Source: Selenomonas sp. (lineage in GTDB: Bacteria > Bacillota > Negativicutes > Selenomonadales > Selenomonadaceae). From it: 64,000 nucleotides of DNA. Every line of letters starts with the position of its first letter. Position 1 is the stretch's first letter. Positions 53,099 through 62,104 of the stretch are shown here, in pieces. The stretch lies in assembly GCA_018052705.1 (NCBI GenBank), contig JAGPMW010000011.1, positions 1-64,000 of the forward strand, read 5' to 3'. The notes under the pieces were generated by a model. The model made no database searches. It had not been told where the DNA came from and saw nothing but the letters and a program-made list of their open reading frames with translations. Made by a program: the position numbers and the translations under genes.

Positions 53099-54538
53099 TT
53101 GAAATTAAAACCATTATGGATACTCGGTATCCTCTGTCTTGTATCTTTTTTTGCCGGTACCAGCCTGCTGGTTATCACTGACCCGGTCGAATCCAATTAT
53201 GTCCTGACCGCCAAAGAAATGATTGCCTCGGGCGACTATTTCTCACCACGCATCTACGGCCATTACTGGTATGACAAGCCGATCCTGTTCTACTGGGAGC
53301 TCATCGCAGCATTCCACGTGCTGGGCATCAACGACTTTGCCGCCCGCTTCTTCCCGGCACTCTTTGCCTCAGCCGGCGTTTTCATGACCTATTTCTTTGG
53401 GCGCCGTCTCTACAATCAGAAGATTGGCTTCATTGCCGCACTGATTCTGGGCACCTCGCTCGAATATTGGTATCTGGGACATGCCATTATTACCGACATG
53501 ACCCTTTTTCTTACGGTATCCGGCACACTCATCTGCTACTATTTCGGCTATACGGAGCAGCGGTCCCCTTACTACTATGCCGCCTTTGCCATTGCCGGCC
53601 TTGGTGTCCTGACCAAAGGCCCAATCGGATTTCTGCTGCCAGGCCTCATTATTCTGCTGTTCCTGATCTGGCAAAGAGATCTCAAAGCCTTGCTGCGCTG
53701 GCATATGCTCGGCGGTTTCGTGCTGATGATGGTGCTCTGCGCTGCCTGGTATCTGCCGATGTACCTGATGCACGGACAGGATTTCATCGATACCTTCTTT
53801 GGTGTACATAACGGTCTGCGGGCAACGGTACCGGAGCATCCGCGCGATGATGTCTGGTACTACTATCTGCTGATCTTCCTGGCCGGTTTTTTCCCCTGGT
53901 CCTTTGCCGGGCTGCCAGTCTTTATCCGCAACGTATATAAAAGAAACTTCCATCTAGCCACCGACCCACGCGAACGCTTCCTGATCGTCTGGGCATTGGC
54001 TGTCTTTGTCTGCTTCCAGAGCTTTGCAACCAAGTATGTAACCTATACCTTCCCATATATGATGCCGCTGGCAATCCTCATGGCAGGACACTTTATAAAG
54101 CGCCCCCGCCTCACAAAATGGCTGGGTATTGGCGGCGCTGCTATATATGCAATCCTACTGTTCACTTTAGCGGCACCGCTCTGCCAAGAACGTTCCGGTG
54201 CTGCCGCTGCCAAGCAGCTGGCACCTTACATGCAGGAAGGTACCGAAATATTCACTTACCAGACGCCCTATTCAGCCTCACTAGTCTATTACTCCGGCTA
54301 TGAGGTCAAATGCCTGGAAACAGCGGCCAATATTGAGGCAGAGCGTCCACATAAAATGGCCTGGACTGCAACCAACGTCATGCCATTTCAGGCCATAGAA
54401 GACCTGCCAGCTGACCAGTCCATCATCGTCATCACAGCAGAAAAAAGATTCGATTCCCTGCAACATAACGTCCCCGGTAACTGGGAATCAATTGGCTCCT
54501 GCGATGATATGCATTTCTATCGGAGGGCTGCTGAATAA
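53099..54538 (+). CDS. Glycosyltransferase family 39 (ArnT-like)
   Basis: A 479-residue polytopic enzyme expected to transfer a sugar from undecaprenyl phosphate on the outer face of the inner membrane. TM1 is followed by TDPVESNYVLTAKEMIASGDYFSPRIYGHYWYDKPILFYW, the acidic catalytic loop motif of PMT/ArnT proteins (Asp/Glu after TM1, then DKPI). Then come many membrane helices and a small soluble C-terminal domain (about 375-479). The TTG start at 53099 is chosen because AAAGGAGG lies 10 bases upstream. 33 bases after gtrA. Confidence 0.9.
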   Translation: MKLKPLWILGILCLVSFFAGTSLLVITDPVESNYVLTAKEMIASGDYFSPRIYGHYWYDKPILFYWELIAAFHVLGINDFAARFFPALFASAGVFMTYFFGRRLYNQKIGFIAALILGTSLEYWYLGHAIITDMTLFLTVSGTLICYYFGYTEQRSPYYYAAFAIAGLGVLTKGPIGFLLPGLIILLFLIWQRDLKALLRWHMLGGFVLMMVLCAAWYLPMYLMHGQDFIDTFFGVHNGLRATVPEHPRDDVWYYYLLIFLAGFFPWSFAGLPVFIRNVYKRNFHLATDPRERFLIVWALAVFVCFQSFATKYVTYTFPYMMPLAILMAGHFIKRPRLTKWLGIGGAAIYAILLFTLAAPLCQERSGAAAAKQLAPYMQEGTEIFTYQTPYSASLVYYSGYEVKCLETAANIEAERPHKMAWTATNVMPFQAIEDLPADQSIIVITAEKRFDSLQHNVPGNWESIGSCDDMHFYRRAAE

Positions 54539-54561
54539 TCCATAGGAAGGAGTTCCACATC

Positions 54562-55521
54562 ATGAAATTCATCTCGATTGTCGTGCCGGTCTATAACGAA
54601 GCTGACAATCTGCGTCATTTTTCCTCAGCAGTCCGCCAGGTCATGGCAGCGCTGCCCTACCAGTATCAGCTGCTATTCATCAACGATGGGTCGACAGATA
54701 CCAGTCTAAACATCCTGCAACAGTTACAGGCTGAGGACGAACATATCCATTATATCTCACTTTCCCGCAACTTCGGGCACCAGGCCGCGCTGACCTGCGG
54801 CCTGGACCAGGCCGATGGTGATGCGATCATCACGATGGACGGAGATATGCAGCACCCGCCGGCACTCTTGCCACGGCTGATGTCAGAGTGGGAACAGGGC
54901 GCTGAGATTGTACAGACGATCCGGCTCGATACGGAGGGCGCTTCCTTTTTCAAGCGAACAACATCCCGCTTATATTATCGGCTGCTCAATACCCTTTCTG
55001 ATGTACCAATCCAGCCCGGCGGATCGGATTTCCGCCTGATGAACCGTGAAGCGGTCAATGCCTTGAAACAGTATCGTGAGCAGGCCCGCTTTATCCGCGG
55101 AATTGTCGGTGCTTTGGGCTTCCATCAGGTACAAGTTTCGTTTACCGCTCCCCCGCGTTATGCCGGAACTTCCAAGTTCTCGCTGCATAAAATGATTACG
55201 TTTGCCTTGAATGGCATCCTTGCCAATTCAGTCATTCCACTCCGGCTTTCCTTCTACTGCGGCTGCCTCAGCGCATTCATCAGTCTGTTGCTGCTTACCC
55301 ATGTATTTGTCGCCTATAGTCTTGATGAAGCCGTACCCGGCTGGGCCACAATCATGGTCTGCCTGTCATTCTTCGGCGGCATCCAGCTGATGATGCTGGG
55401 AATAGCCGGCGAATATATCGGCCGCATCTTTGCCGAAGTCAAGGGACGCCCGCTCTATCTCATTGGTCAGGACAGCCGTCTAAAGACTACAGCTATGCAC
55501 CAGCGGGGCAGCCAATCATGA
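54562..55521 (+). CDS. Glycosyltransferase family 2 (ArnC/DPM-like)
   Basis: A 319-residue GT2 enzyme. The catalytic domain has ISIVVPVYNEADNL, LFINDGSTDTSLNIL (nucleotide/Mg binding), the DXD-type motif IITMDGDMQHPP and GGSDFRLMNREAV. Two C-terminal membrane helices (about 228-290) match enzymes that load a sugar onto undecaprenyl phosphate. In ArnC/FlmF2/LgmA-type systems the donor is a UDP-sugar. 23 bases after the GT39 gene; its stop overlaps the next start by 4 bases. Confidence 0.92.
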   Translation: MKFISIVVPVYNEADNLRHFSSAVRQVMAALPYQYQLLFINDGSTDTSLNILQQLQAEDEHIHYISLSRNFGHQAALTCGLDQADGDAIITMDGDMQHPPALLPRLMSEWEQGAEIVQTIRLDTEGASFFKRTTSRLYYRLLNTLSDVPIQPGGSDFRLMNREAVNALKQYREQARFIRGIVGALGFHQVQVSFTAPPRYAGTSKFSLHKMITFALNGILANSVIPLRLSFYCGCLSAFISLLLLTHVFVAYSLDEAVPGWATIMVCLSFFGGIQLMMLGIAGEYIGRIFAEVKGRPLYLIGQDSRLKTTAMHQRGSQS

Positions 55522-56363
55522 AACGAATTATTTTAAATGCCGATGATTTTGGCCGTCATCCATGCATCAACGAAGCTGTTGTCAAAGGCCTGACCAGGGG
55601 CTGTCTGCGTTCCGCGAGCCTGATGGCTGTAGGTCCGGCCTTCGACGAAGCGATCCAGATCTGTAAGCAGCATCCGGAACTGGGCACCGGACTGCATCTC
55701 ACGCTGATTGACGGACAGCCAGTCCTGCCAGCAAGTGAGATCCCGTCGCTTGTGACGGGCACCGGCTGCTTCTATGCTGACCATAATACTTTTCTCAAGC
55801 ATTTCCTGCGCGGACACATCCGGCTCAATGAGGTCCACCGCGAACTAACTGCACAGCTGCAAAAGATGCAGTCGGCTGGTATCCAGCCTGATCATATCGA
55901 CAGTCATCAGCATATGCATGTGCTGCCTGGTATCATTGATATCGCACTCGGCCTCGCTAAGGCCGCCGGCATTCCGGCGCTGCGCATCCCAACCGCGCCA
56001 CTCAAAACACCGAACGGCCTGCTGAGCGATGGTATCGGTGCTTTCATTGGCCGCGCCGGCCTTCACAGTCTGGCCGCTCTGGCGCGCTGGAAAGCAGATC
56101 GCGCCGGTCTCTATGCACCAGAGCATTTTACCGGCATTGTAGCTGGTGACGCCGTCGACCAGGCCTATCTGGTATCCATCCTCAAGCACCTGCCTGAAGG
56201 CACCACCGAAGTCATGCTGCATCCCGGCACCAACAACCTGCTGCTGCAGGCAGAATGCAACTGGGATCATGATTTCATCAAAGAACTCGAGGCCATCACC
56301 GCTCCGGAAATCCGCACCCTGATGACCCGGAACCATATCGAATGTACAAACTTCCAGCAATAA
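55518..56363 (+). CDS. ChbG/HpnK (YdjC)-family carbohydrate deacetylase, NaxD/LgmC-like
   Basis: A 281-residue zinc-type deacetylase of the YdjC family. Metal-binding landmarks: LNADDFGRHPCINEAV at the N-terminus, TGLHLTLIDGQPV near 57, and PDHIDSHQHMHVLPGIID near 115. In Francisella (NaxD) and Bordetella (LgmC) members of this family remove acetyl from lipid-linked GalNAc or GlcNAc; ChbG instead acts on chitooligosaccharides. The presence of a GT2 and an ArnT-like gene in the same unit supports the lipid-linked role (inference). Last gene of the unit. Confidence 0.88.
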   Translation: MKRIILNADDFGRHPCINEAVVKGLTRGCLRSASLMAVGPAFDEAIQICKQHPELGTGLHLTLIDGQPVLPASEIPSLVTGTGCFYADHNTFLKHFLRGHIRLNEVHRELTAQLQKMQSAGIQPDHIDSHQHMHVLPGIIDIALGLAKAAGIPALRIPTAPLKTPNGLLSDGIGAFIGRAGLHSLAALARWKADRAGLYAPEHFTGIVAGDAVDQAYLVSILKHLPEGTTEVMLHPGTNNLLLQAECNWDHDFIKELEAITAPEIRTLMTRNHIECTNFQQ

Positions 56364-56415
56364 CAGCAATGGTATTCCGGGTCATTGCGGCTGGCTGCAT
56401 ACTAGCAATAAAAAA

Positions 56416-56457
56416 GAAATAACCGCTATCACCATTTCTACGTGCAGCGGTTATTTC
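56416..56457 (-). terminator. Intrinsic terminator of the tRNA-Val transcript (distal)
   Basis: GAAATAACCGCT (56416-56427) and AGCGGTTATTTC (56446-56457), a perfect 12-bp stem; on the minus strand followed by TTTTTTATT. It can also lie at the end of the deacetylase unit in the plus direction, with a weaker U run. Confidence 0.7.
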
Positions 56458-56483
56458 TGAAAAAGCAGGTCCAATAACAACAA

Positions 56484-56512
56484 ATCGCCGGCGCTTTCAG
56501 GCAGCCGGCGAT
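56484..56512 (-). terminator. Hairpin just downstream of the tRNA-Val genes
   Basis: ATCGCCGGC (56484-56492) and GCCGGCGAT (56504-56512), perfect 9-bp stem with an 11-base loop and a short T-rich tail (TTGTTG on the minus strand). It may be a processing or partial termination site before the stronger hairpin at 56416-56457. Confidence 0.55.
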
Positions 56513-56526
56513 ATTTTATGTAAAAT

Positions 56527-56603
56527 TGGTGCTCGCTGAGGGATTCGAACCCCCGACCCCCTCCATGTGACGGAGATGCTCTAGCCAACTGAGCTAAGCG
56601 AGC
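56527..56603 (-). tRNA. tRNA-Val (anticodon CAC)
   Basis: A 77-base cloverleaf on the minus strand. Acceptor GCTCGCT/AGCGAGC with an encoded CCA; D arm GCTC/GAGC with loop AGTTGGCTA; anticodon stem TCTCC/GGAGG and loop GTCACAT, anticodon CAC; T arm with TTCGAAT. Second of two tandem valine tRNA genes, after the one at 56659-56735. Confidence 0.95.
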
Positions 56604-56658
56604 AGGTAGACAGATAAAACAAAAGGTTCCGCCGTTAGACGAAACCTGAATCAACAAA

Positions 56659-56735
56659 TGGTGGGGTTAACAGAATTCGAATCTGTGACCTCCTCGATGT
56701 CAACGAGACACTCTAACCAACTGAGCTATAACCCC
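56659..56735 (-). tRNA. tRNA-Val (anticodon GAC)
   Basis: A 77-base cloverleaf on the minus strand. Acceptor GGGGTTA/TAACCCC with encoded CCA; D arm with AGTTGGTTA; anticodon stem TCTCG/CGAGG around TTGACAT, anticodon GAC; T loop TTCGAAT. Transcribed first, 55 bases before the CAC gene. With GAC and CAC the pair reads GUU/GUC and GUG codons; GUA would need another tRNA elsewhere. Confidence 0.95.
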
Positions 56736-56985
56736 ATGTCATATCTTTAACGACAGGATTTATTATAGCATAGGTATCCCCCTTGTGGCAATAGGTCTAT
56801 TTTATTTTTTTGCTTACGAATCGTATTTCGAAACGAGGCCTGAACATGGAATTTGCGCAGTATCTGTGCTATTATAGACCCATACCTGATAAAGTACCTG
56901 GGCCGCCTCTGTATCAGCACAAATGGCTGTCCAGCTATAAATCGCCACCAATAATTTCAAGATTTAAGATAGGAGTCTCTGCTAC

Positions 56986-57696
56986 ATGAAAGATTTACTT
57001 GATGTTCATATGCACACGATTGCCAGCGTACATGCCTACAGCACGCTGCGCGAGATGATTACCGCCGGTAAAGAGAAAGGACTGTCCCTGATTGGCATCT
57101 CCGACCATGGTCCGAAGATGCCCGGAGCCTTCCATGAGTTCTATTTCTGCAACTTCAAAGTAATCCGCCCAGAAGCGTATGGCATCGATCTGATCATGGG
57201 CGCTGAGCTCAACATTGTAGACTTCAGCGGCAGCACCGATTTGCGAGAGGACCTGCTGGCCCGGCTGGATTATGCGATTGCCAGCCTGCACGATCCCTGC
57301 ATCCAGCCGGGCAGCCGCGCACAGAACACCGCCGCACTGATTGGAGCGATGCGTAATCCGCACATCCGTATCATCGGGCATCCAGACAACCCGTCCTACC
57401 CGGTCGATTTCGACCAGCTTGCCCAGTCCGCCAATGAACACCATGTTCTACTCGAGATCAATAACAGCTCCTACCAGCCCAACGGCAGCCGTCAAGGCTC
57501 CCGCGAGCTGTCACAAGGCCTCCTGGAAGCCTGTAAACGACATGGAACGATGGTCATCATGGGCAGTGACGCCCATATCGACCTGGATGTCGGCAATCAT
57601 GCCTGCTCAGAAGAAATGATCCAACAGGCCGGTTTCCCTGAGGAACTCGTAATCAACAGCGATCCAGCAAAATTCCGCGAATGGATCCGGAAATAA
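56986..57696 (+). CDS. PHP-domain phosphatase (YcdX-like)
   Basis: A 236-residue PHP phosphoesterase. Metal ligands appear in DVHMHTIASVHAY near the N-terminus, SLIGISDHGPKMP, MGAELNIVD, IGHPDN and the C-terminal MGSDAHIDLDVGNH. This layout matches the YcdX trinuclear-zinc phosphatases, whose natural substrates are little known. Strong separate unit with a long hairpin terminator after it; RBS AGGAG about 9 bases upstream of the ATG. Confidence 0.9.
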   Translation: MKDLLDVHMHTIASVHAYSTLREMITAGKEKGLSLIGISDHGPKMPGAFHEFYFCNFKVIRPEAYGIDLIMGAELNIVDFSGSTDLREDLLARLDYAIASLHDPCIQPGSRAQNTAALIGAMRNPHIRIIGHPDNPSYPVDFDQLAQSANEHHVLLEINNSSYQPNGSRQGSRELSQGLLEACKRHGTMVIMGSDAHIDLDVGNHACSEEMIQQAGFPEELVINSDPAKFREWIRK

Positions 57697-57698
57697 AC

Positions 57699-57759
57699 GC
57701 AACAGAACTGCCCTCGCAGGCCAGACCTCCAGTCTGACTCACGGGGGCAGTTCTGTTGC
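57699..57759 (+). terminator. Long-stem terminator after the PHP gene
   Basis: GCAACAGAACTGCCC (57699-57713) pairs perfectly with 57745-57759 over 15 bp, with a 31-base loop that contains its own CAGAC/GTCTG stem. Followed by AAAAACG rather than T, so termination may work better from the other strand. Confidence 0.6.
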
Positions 57760-57922
57760 AAAAACGATTTTAAAAATCCACTGGCCAAACGGTCAGAACA
57801 AGGACCACTGCTAAATAACTGAATATCTCGTCTTTTTTTCTGTCATCGATTGACGAACCTTGCTACATTTTCTATAATTGAATCATTATATTAACTATTA
57901 CATAGAAAGAATGGGATTTGCT

Positions 57923-59341
57923 ATGAACTTATTCCGCACCAAAAGCATTGAACAGCTGCAAAAAGCGGCTGCCGACTCGGGACTGGTAAAAAGTCTCGGA
58001 GCACTGGACCTCATCCTCTTGGGCATCGGCTGTGTCATTGGCACCGGCATCTTCGTCTTGACCGGTGTCGCGGCCGCAAAATACGCCGGACCAGCCGTAA
58101 CGTTATCCTTCATCTTGTCCGGATTCGCCTGCGCGCTGGCAGGCCTGGCCTACGCTGAGTTCTCCTCGATTGTGCCTGCCTCAGGCAGCGCCTATACCTA
58201 CACCTATGCTTCACTCGGTGAGTTCATTGCCTTCATTGTCGGCTGGAACCTCATTCTCGAGTATACTGTCACCGCAAGTGCGGTGGCCTCCGGCTGGTCA
58301 GGCTATGTAACAGGGCTGCTGCAGTCAGCTGGAATTGGCGTCAGTCATGCGCTGACGCATGTTCCCGCCGATGGCGGCATCATCAATGTTCCCGCCATCT
58401 TTATTACATTGCTGCTGAGTTTCTTCCTGATCCGTGGTACGCAGGAAAGCACGAAACTGAACCGCATCCTCGTCTTCATTAAGCTGGCGGCTGTATTGCT
58501 TTTCCTGCTGCTGGCCGGGCCGCATGTCAACACGGCCAACTGGGAACCCTTTATGCCGTTCGGCGTGTCCGGAATCACTGCCGGTGCGGCCATCGTCTTT
58601 TTCGCCTATATCGGCTTTGACGCCGTTGCCACATCAGCCGAAGAATGTAAGAATCCCGCCCGGGACCTGCCGATTGGCATCATCGGCTCGCTGGTCATCT
58701 GTACTGCGCTTTATGTGGTGGTTGCAGCCGTCCTCACAGGAATTGTTCCCTACACAGAACTCAACAACCCGGAACCGGTCGCTTTTGCGCTGCGCTATAT
58801 CGGCTACAATCTCGGTTCGGCGATCGTCGGTGTCGGCGCCATCGCCGGCATAACTACCGTTCTTTTGGTACTGCTCTATGGACAGGCCCGTATTTTCTTT
58901 GCAATGAGCCGTGACGGCATGGTCCCGGCCAAGGTATGCAAAATCCATAAGCGCTATCATACCCCATATCTGGTCACCGTGCTTGGTGCTATCTTTGTCT
59001 CACTGATTGCTGGCTTTGCGCCCATCGGCCTGATTGCCGAAATGGCCAATATCGGCACCCTTTCTGCCTTTACCGTAGCCTCGCTCGGTGTCATGGTCCT
59101 GCGCGTAACTAAGCCTGATGTCCACCGCACCTTTCGCTGCCCCATGGTCTGGATCATCGCACCGCTGGCCGTTATCGCCTGTGGCTATCTGATGATGCAC
59201 CTGCCAACCGAGACCTGGATCCGTTTCATCGTCTGGTGCTTCTTCGGCTGTCTGGTCTATTTTGGTTACAGCTACCAGCACAGTACACTGGGCCAACAAC
59301 AGAAAAAACTTCGTCGCCTGCGCAAGTTCGAACAGAAATAA
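57923..59341 (+). CDS. Amino acid permease, APC superfamily (cationic amino acid transporter-like)
   Basis: A 472-residue, 12-helix transporter: LDLILLGIGCVIGTGIFVLTGVAA is the TM1 substrate motif of the APC fold, followed by GPAVTLSFILSGFACALAGLAYAEFSSIVPASGSAYTYTYASLGE and FFAYIGFDAVATSAEECKNPARDLPIGIIGSL. It resembles the CAT/YfnA group that moves neutral or basic amino acids with protons. The start at 57923 is chosen; an upstream ATG at 57911 and one at 57878 are possible, the ribosome binding site being weak. Single-gene unit. Confidence 0.9.
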   Translation: MNLFRTKSIEQLQKAAADSGLVKSLGALDLILLGIGCVIGTGIFVLTGVAAAKYAGPAVTLSFILSGFACALAGLAYAEFSSIVPASGSAYTYTYASLGEFIAFIVGWNLILEYTVTASAVASGWSGYVTGLLQSAGIGVSHALTHVPADGGIINVPAIFITLLLSFFLIRGTQESTKLNRILVFIKLAAVLLFLLLAGPHVNTANWEPFMPFGVSGITAGAAIVFFAYIGFDAVATSAEECKNPARDLPIGIIGSLVICTALYVVVAAVLTGIVPYTELNNPEPVAFALRYIGYNLGSAIVGVGAIAGITTVLLVLLYGQARIFFAMSRDGMVPAKVCKIHKRYHTPYLVTVLGAIFVSLIAGFAPIGLIAEMANIGTLSAFTVASLGVMVLRVTKPDVHRTFRCPMVWIIAPLAVIACGYLMMHLPTETWIRFIVWCFFGCLVYFGYSYQHSTLGQQQKKLRRLRKFEQK

Positions 59342-59365
59342 GCCCGTTACCAGGGAATTATTCCT

Positions 59366-59394
59366 TTGACAAAGTTTATGACCTGGTATAAAAT
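59366..59394 (+). promoter_or_regulatory. Sigma-70 promoter of the acyl-CoA ligase gene
   Basis: TTGACA (59366-59371) and TAAAAT (59389-59394), 17 bases apart; leader about 55 bases. Confidence 0.6.
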
Positions 59395-59455
59395 TTCAAT
59401 AGTATTTCCTTAGTAAATCAATCATCGATAAATTTCGATAGAAAGAGGCTTTATC

Positions 59456-60940
59456 ATGTTCGTACATGAACTCATCCAACAGGGCAAACCTGACGCTATG
59501 GCTATCATTGACCATACGCGCCGTATTAGCTATAAAGACCTTCAGGAATCTGTCAGGGCCTGCCGCAATCGGCTTTATGCTGCGGGTGTGCGCCAGGGCG
59601 ACCGCGTCGGTATCTTTTCCCGCAACAGCGCAGAATATATCTACGCCTATATGGCCATCGCATCCCTCGGCGCAATTTCCGTTCCGATCAACTTCCAGCT
59701 CAGCAACCGCGAGATCGCCTACATCATCAAGGATGCCGGTATTCGCAACCTCATGACCTATGAGCCGCTGAACCTCGTTGATGCGATTGCCCAACTGCGC
59801 TGCGATATCCGCGTAGTCCAGCATGATATCCGCATCTGCGGCCAACCCAAGGCTGGAATAGATGATGCCCCAGAGCCATCCGGCGGTTTTGACGAACACT
59901 ATCCCTGCGTCATCATTTATACGTCCGGCACAACAGGCAATCCGAAGGGGGCTGTACTCTCGCACCGCAACCTCATTGCCAATGCCGAGCAGATGGAAAT
60001 GATGCATTGCGAGGCAAAACACAATGTTCTCTGTGTACTGCCGATGTATCATTGCTTTGGCTGGACCTGCTCTGTACTCTACCCGCTCTATTGTGGAGCA
60101 ACGGTTGTCATCCTCGATGCTTTCACACCGAAAGAAACGATTGGTATTATCCGTGAGGAAAAAGTCACCGACCTCTACATCGTGCCATCGATCTGCAGCC
60201 TGCTGACAAAACTGGCCAGTAAGGAAGACATGGCTTCCCTGCGGCTCGTTGTCAGCGGTGGTACGACCCTGCCCCTGAAGATCGAGCAGGATTTCATGAA
60301 TAAGTTTGGCGTAGATATCTGTGAAGGCTACGGCCTGTCAGAAACAGCACCAGTTGTCACGATGAACCCGCCCGAACGCCCCAAAGTCGGCTCCTGCGGT
60401 ATCGTCGTCAAGGGCGTCGAATGGAAACTGGTCGATGCCGCCGGCGATCAGGTCCCCGAGGGCGAGCCCGGCGAGTTCGTCGTCAAAGGCGAGAATGTTA
60501 TGCTCGGTTACTGGAATATGTCCGATGCAACCAAGGACGCCCTGCGCGGTGGCTGGTTCCATACCGGCGATGTAGCCCGCGTTGACGAGGACGGCTATAT
60601 CTACATCGTCGACCGCATCAAAGACATGATCATCAGCATGGGTGAGAACATCTACCCACGCGAAGTCGAGGAACTCATCTACCAGTTCCCCGGCATCAAT
60701 GAGGCTGCAGTTATCGGTATCGAAGACAAACTGCGCGGACAGGCTGGTTCGTGTTTTTACAGCCTCCATGAAGGCGCTCAGGTCAATGTCCGCGAACTAA
60801 AGAAGTTCCTGCAGGCTAATCTGGCACTATACAAGATTCCGCGGGAGTTTCATGAACTTGATAAACTCCCGCGGACAACGACTGGCAAGATTGCCAAACG
60901 TATCATTCTCAAGGATTTCACTGACAGTCAGTCCTCTTAA
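59456..60940 (+). CDS. AMP-dependent acyl-CoA synthetase/ligase
   Basis: A 494-residue ANL-superfamily enzyme that activates a carboxylic acid to an acyl adenylate and then to its CoA thioester. Motifs: P-loop-like IIYTSGTTGNPKGAVLSHRNL (about 152-172), PMYHCFGWTCSVLYPL, GYGLSETAPVV (about 290), GWFHTGDVARVDEDGYIYIVDRIKDMIISMGENIYPREVE, and the final lysine in TTTGKIAKRIIL. Most similar in style to medium/long-chain fatty-acid CoA ligases; the substrate is not fixed. RBS AGAGGC. Confidence 0.9.
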   Translation: MFVHELIQQGKPDAMAIIDHTRRISYKDLQESVRACRNRLYAAGVRQGDRVGIFSRNSAEYIYAYMAIASLGAISVPINFQLSNREIAYIIKDAGIRNLMTYEPLNLVDAIAQLRCDIRVVQHDIRICGQPKAGIDDAPEPSGGFDEHYPCVIIYTSGTTGNPKGAVLSHRNLIANAEQMEMMHCEAKHNVLCVLPMYHCFGWTCSVLYPLYCGATVVILDAFTPKETIGIIREEKVTDLYIVPSICSLLTKLASKEDMASLRLVVSGGTTLPLKIEQDFMNKFGVDICEGYGLSETAPVVTMNPPERPKVGSCGIVVKGVEWKLVDAAGDQVPEGEPGEFVVKGENVMLGYWNMSDATKDALRGGWFHTGDVARVDEDGYIYIVDRIKDMIISMGENIYPREVEELIYQFPGINEAAVIGIEDKLRGQAGSCFYSLHEGAQVNVRELKKFLQANLALYKIPREFHELDKLPRTTTGKIAKRIILKDFTDSQSS

Positions 60941-60993
60941 GACATAACGAAACAGGGAGCCCGATAGCATCGGGCTCTCTGTTTCGTTATGTC
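60941..60993. terminator. Bidirectional intrinsic terminator
   Basis: A 25-bp inverted repeat (60941-60965 with 60969-60993) with one G-U wobble and a 3-base loop; GC-rich core GAGCCCGAT. It begins right at the ligase stop codon and also ends the converging GalE-like gene. Confidence 0.88.
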
Positions 60994-61006
60994 GCAGCAA
61001 CAATTA

Positions 61007-61942
61007 TTACTTATTTTCCGAGCGCTGGCAAAAATCCTCATACGTACGGCGCAAACCTTCCCGCAACGATACCTGCGGCTGCCAGTCCAGCCCGGCAGCT
61101 GCCTTCTCATGTGACAGCATCGACCGGTCAATATCGCCTTCTCTTGGCGGCGCATAGTCTGGGGTGATTACCCGCCCAGCGATATCACCCAGCGTACGGA
61201 TCAGTTCCAACAGACTGATCTCCGTCTGCGTGCTTATGTTATACACCGTATTCTTGTTAGGCGTCGTCAGGGCCGCATAAATCCCATTAGCAACATCGCC
61301 GGCATAGACAAAGTCCCGTGTCTGGCTGCCGTCGCCATAGACCGTGATCCCCTGGCCTGCCGCCAGACGCTTCGTAAAGATGCTGATGACTCCGCCCTCA
61401 CCGCCATCGCCCTGCCTCTCACCATAAACATTGGCAAAGCGCAAGACTACATAATCCAGCTGGAAGCATTGCTGATAAAGTTCCAGATATCGCTCAACAG
61501 TCACCTTGCTCAAGCCATAAAAGGACAAGGGTGACAGCGGCTGCGACTCCTCTATTGGCAGCTGATCTGCTGAAACATCCCCATAACTGGCGGCTGTAGA
61601 CGCAAAAACAACACGCTGTACCTTCCCCTGCCGGGCTGCCTCAAGCACATTGACCGTGCCCTGTATATTCACCTGGGCATCATAGGCGGGTTCTCTTATT
61701 GACGCATCCACCATCGTCTGTGCCGCCAGATGCACAATCGCATCAAAACGGCCATTTGATACTACATCGATCAGTCTGTCATCACAGATATCCATCGCCA
61801 CAAAATCGGCCTGAGCAGGAACATGTTCTCGCAAGCCTGTTTTCAGATTATCCAGCACGACAACCTCATGGTCTGCCTGCAACAGTCTGCGTGTCAGATG
61901 CGAGCCAATAAACCCGGCGCCGCCGGTTACTAAAATACGCAA
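61007..61942 (-). CDS. NAD-dependent epimerase/dehydratase (GalE-like)
   Basis: A 311-residue short-chain dehydrogenase of the extended, GalE-type family: ILVTGGAGFIGSHLTRRLL (NAD loop), VVLDNLKTGL, AIVHLAAQTMVDASIREP, the catalytic YGLSKVTVE (YxxxK), RFANVYGERQG and RDFVYAGDVANG. Probably a UDP-glucose/UDP-GlcNAc 4-epimerase, which would link sugar uptake to nucleotide sugars. The TTG at 61942 is the likely start (GAGGGGGAG just upstream, immediately before MRILVTGG-like sequence); an ATG 16 codons earlier would extend past the normal start. Confidence 0.88.
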   Translation of the reverse strand: MRILVTGGAGFIGSHLTRRLLQADHEVVVLDNLKTGLREHVPAQADFVAMDICDDRLIDVVSNGRFDAIVHLAAQTMVDASIREPAYDAQVNIQGTVNVLEAARQGKVQRVVFASTAASYGDVSADQLPIEESQPLSPLSFYGLSKVTVERYLELYQQCFQLDYVVLRFANVYGERQGDGGEGGVISIFTKRLAAGQGITVYGDGSQTRDFVYAGDVANGIYAALTTPNKNTVYNISTQTEISLLELIRTLGDIAGRVITPDYAPPREGDIDRSMLSHEKAAAGLDWQPQVSLREGLRRTYEDFCQRSENK

Positions 61943-62040
61943 AAAAACTCCCCCTCGTTGTATAATCTCCCTTTTAAAAACATACCTCAATTATCCGTCC
62001 ACTCGTCCTGCTAAGTCAAGGCATTTTTTCAAGATGCATA

Positions 62041-62074
62041 TAGGCCCCGGACAAAAGCAGTTGTCCGGGGCCTA
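62041..62074 (-). terminator. Intrinsic terminator of the sugar ABC permease operon
   Basis: TAGGCCCCGGACAA (62041-62054) and TTGTCCGGGGCCTA (62061-62074) form a perfect 14-bp stem with a 6-base loop. Confidence 0.82.
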
Positions 62075-62104
62075 TTTACAACTTTTCTGGTTATTTATCT
62101 CCTA

